Shown in pieces: positions 61,737 to 64,000 of a stretch of DNA of 64,000 nucleotides. The notes beneath the pieces are model-generated. The model was not told the origin of the DNA. It did no database searches and worked only from the letters and a program-made list of their open reading frames with translations. The translations under genes were made by a program, and so were the position numbers. Where the stretch lies: NCBI GenBank assembly GCA_026545225.1, contig CM048850.1, forward strand, positions 9,701,501 through 9,765,500. The letters run 5' to 3'. The DNA is from Cornus controversa (lineage: Eukaryota > Streptophyta > Magnoliopsida > Cornales > Cornaceae). The first letter of the stretch is position 1. The number at the start of each line of letters is the position of its first letter.

Positions 61737-64000
61737 TGTGAGATCCTGAAAAAAAAAAAAAATTTTAATTAAATGTTTTATTATTATTATTATTATTATT
61801 TTATTTTATTAAAATGTTTTATTTTTATTATTTCATTTCTAAGTTTAGAATATGTTTGGATGTTCAGGTTTCCAATTTCAAGTGTTGGTTTGATCCCGAG
61901 CATTTTCAAAGTTAAAGAATAGTTCTACGGGATGGTGGGACATGAGGATATGTTAGTCTTTTCCGAAAAGATTTGGGATGATTTCGGCATTTCTTTTAAA
62001 GTGAAGGGTATTTTAGTAATTTCGTATTATGCATGGCAACATCAAAAATTCTTTGAAAAAGAATGGCATTGTGGTAGTTTTACAGTAAAATGGAGGGTAA
62101 AATAGACTTTTCACTTGGGGGAGTCTAGAAGCTTCTAGAAGGGGTGGGAGATATAGATGTATATCTATAGGTTTTGAGTTATAAAAGTCAAAATTGTCTT
62201 CCTCTCTTCCCCATAAGTTCTGCCAGCCCTTTCTTTTTCCTCTCCATCTCTCATTTTGCTCTCTTTCTTCCTCCATTGAAGGTGCTTGAAGGCTAGGCTT
62301 GATCCAAGGTTATTAGTGGTGGTTAGTGTTGGTGCTAGTGGCATGTAAGTGTTTCTTTCCACCACTTTTGTCCATCTTTTTCTTCTACTTCCTCTCTTCA
62401 TCTTCTTTTTCAATTATTGAAGTTTGAAGAATGAGTGTGGTGTATGGTTTGTAGTATTGGAAGCTTTGGGACTTGAAGACTTCCATTCCTTTCCATTGAT
62501 TTCTCCATTAAAGCTTTTGAAGAAAAGTTAGGGTTTCAAATTGAATTTCAAAATTCAATTTGGGGGTTTCTTCAATCCTTCTTGGATTTAAGGTAGGAAT
62601 GAATTTAACTTCCTTTCCTAATGTTTTAAGACTTTAGGAAGTGTTAGGTTGAGATTCTAACATTAAATTGCAAAATGTGTAAATTAAAGTTTACTTTATT
62701 CATGAAAATTTGGGGCTTTTGTGTTAGCTTTTGCAAAATGGATTATGCCTATTAGCATTATTAGGGAGATTTACCATTGAGACATGTATGCCATTGGATC
62801 ACTTGTGCTCTTAATTTGAAATTAAAGTACACTTTATTGCATGATAACTCTAGTGTTGTGTAAGAGCTAGAAGTTCTAAATTACTTTTATAGTAATTGTG
62901 TTAATGATTGTAAATTATAGAAGTCTTGGGTCATCCATTAGTGTCTTGGAATGAAAAGCTTAACTTTTGTTCAAGAAGAGTGTTTTGGGAAAAAGTGGTG
63001 AGATGTATTCTTTGTTTGCTAATGTGTGTTCAAGTATCCTACATTTTACTTAATTAATGTGTAGGAATGCTAATGGATGAATTGGGTTTCATTTGTAGAA
63101 CCAATGCTAATGAAAGCTTGGTGCACATAGATGTAGAACCAATGCTATGAGGATAATTATTATGGACATTGTTATTACATTGTTCATATTGATCATTTTT
63201 TTCATACTGTTCATATCATGTGTGAGTTATGATTTTCGAGAAGTTTTAAATAGTCGGAATTGAAAATAGAGGCACAAAGATGCCTGGTGGTTGATAAGTC
63301 CACCTGACTGGCCAGTGGTTTCACGTCGACCTGCGGACTAGTAATCCGGAATGACGGAATGTACAGAAGGACTGTCTGAGGACTGCTCTGTTGATGCGTG
63401 TGTCACGACTATTTGAGTTACATGTGGTGTGTGTGTGTGTGTCATATGCACTGCATCTAAATAAGCAAACTGTACATTTCAAGTTTTACGCTTTTTAAAC
63501 CATTATGAATAGGTTTATTATTCCGTTGTTATGGACGAGTTATGGCTTCATTGTTTATGGGCAGGTTATATTTCATGCTTATGTGTAAATGTATTTTAGT
63601 GAATACTTGTGAAGCATGTGAAAGGGAAATAGGAACATGTTAGAAAGAACAACGTTGCGTGCATGTTCCCTTAGGAATTCTTACTTCAGTCTGAAATGTT
63701 TAGGGGGGGACAGTTGAGTCATTTCTACTGAGCTGTCGTTGCTCACCCTACAGATGTACCACATATTTCAGGAAATAGGGACGGAAAGGATGTTGCTTGA
63801 GCTCCAGAAAGCTTGACGTGGCATTTTTTTTTTTGGTGTTTTGTACTTATACTCGCATGTAGTAGGGTAGTAGGTATAACTAGGATAACATGTATGTTAC
63901 GTTATTCGGGGCCAGTTTGTTGGCTTAATACTTCTGTACTTGTATGACATGTCATAATCAAGAGTTTTGTGATTTATCTTCTCTTTTGAGCATGTTTAGT
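61737..64000 (+). mobile_element. LTR, second copy of the 50416-52825 family, running off the window
   Basis: Starts TGTGAGATCCTGAAAAAA. By eye it is nearly identical to 50416-52680 apart from the homopolymer start, a (TTA)n length change, a short replaced block near 62725 (GTTAGCTTTTGCAAAATGG) and a GTAGTAGG duplication near 63862. About 145 bp of the LTR would lie past 64000, so it cannot be decided whether it is solo or the 5' LTR of a full element. Confidence 0.9.

Noticed and set aside
50416-64000. The two copies of the 2.4-kb repeat as the LTR pair of one retrotransposon
   Set aside because: The left copy has its own matching CCCAA duplication on both sides and sits inside a LINE. The DNA between the copies is LINE, hAT and CMT2 exons, not retrotransposon coding.

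Overview
This is nuclear DNA of a flowering plant, almost certainly from a large, repeat-rich genome. The evidence is a spliced chromomethylase gene (a plant-only DNA methyltransferase), plant L1-type and RTE-type LINEs, Copia elements, a Cassandra TRIM carrying 5S rRNA-like sequence, an Au-type SINE and hAT elements. The species cannot be told from the window.

The only convincing host gene lies on the minus strand. It is a chromomethylase closest to CMT2, with 11 coding exons at 60424-60231, 60135-60070, 59979-59734, 43896-43838, 43760-43694, 43525-43196, 43126-43058, 42979-42893, 42807-42720, 19428-19307 and 19211-19107. Exon phases agree throughout and no exon carries a stop. The part present encodes about 477 residues: methyltransferase motif I, a chromodomain, the PPCQ catalytic loop, ENV, and the QxRxR region. 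The N-terminal/BAH exons (right of 60424) and the last catalytic exons (left of 19107) are not in the window. Two introns are enormous (about 15.8 kb and 23.3 kb) and nearly all of their length is transposon.

Layout. 1-12.8 kb: a decayed L1-type LINE (+), interrupted by a solo LTR (995-2246) and a complete decayed Copia element (5191-10477, minus). 12.8-15.2 kb: a truncated Copia (minus). 15.2-18.9 kb: Copia gag remains (+) split by a 2.35-kb solo LTR. 19.1-19.4 kb: CMT2 exons. 20.0-25.2 kb: a LINE (minus) containing a Copia solo LTR that itself contains a 2.7-kb solo LTR with a tandem array. 25.4-25.9 kb: a Cassandra-like TRIM with a palindromic 5' end. 25.9-31.2 kb: Copia pol split by a 4.27-kb solo LTR. 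31.2-35.7 kb: Copia gag (minus) split by a deleted Copia (31741-35289). 36.1-41.5 kb: a Copia LTR holding two LINEs, one of which holds a hAT element that holds another LTR. 42.7-43.9 kb: six CMT2 exons. 45-47.8 kb: a SINE and an unusual Ty3/gypsy-like element. 47.8-55.6 kb: a LINE (minus) split by a 2.41-kb solo LTR. 55.6-59.1 kb: a decayed hAT transposase gene. 59.7-60.4 kb: three CMT2 exons. 61.0-61.7 kb: RTE LINE fragments. 61.7-64 kb: a second copy of the 2.41-kb LTR, running off the window.

Many insertions could be bounded to the base because the target-site duplications are visible. Solo LTRs greatly outnumber complete elements. CMT2 in other plants maintains non-CG methylation over long heterochromatic transposons, so a CMT2 gene whose introns are made of such transposons raises a plausible but untested feedback on its own transcription.
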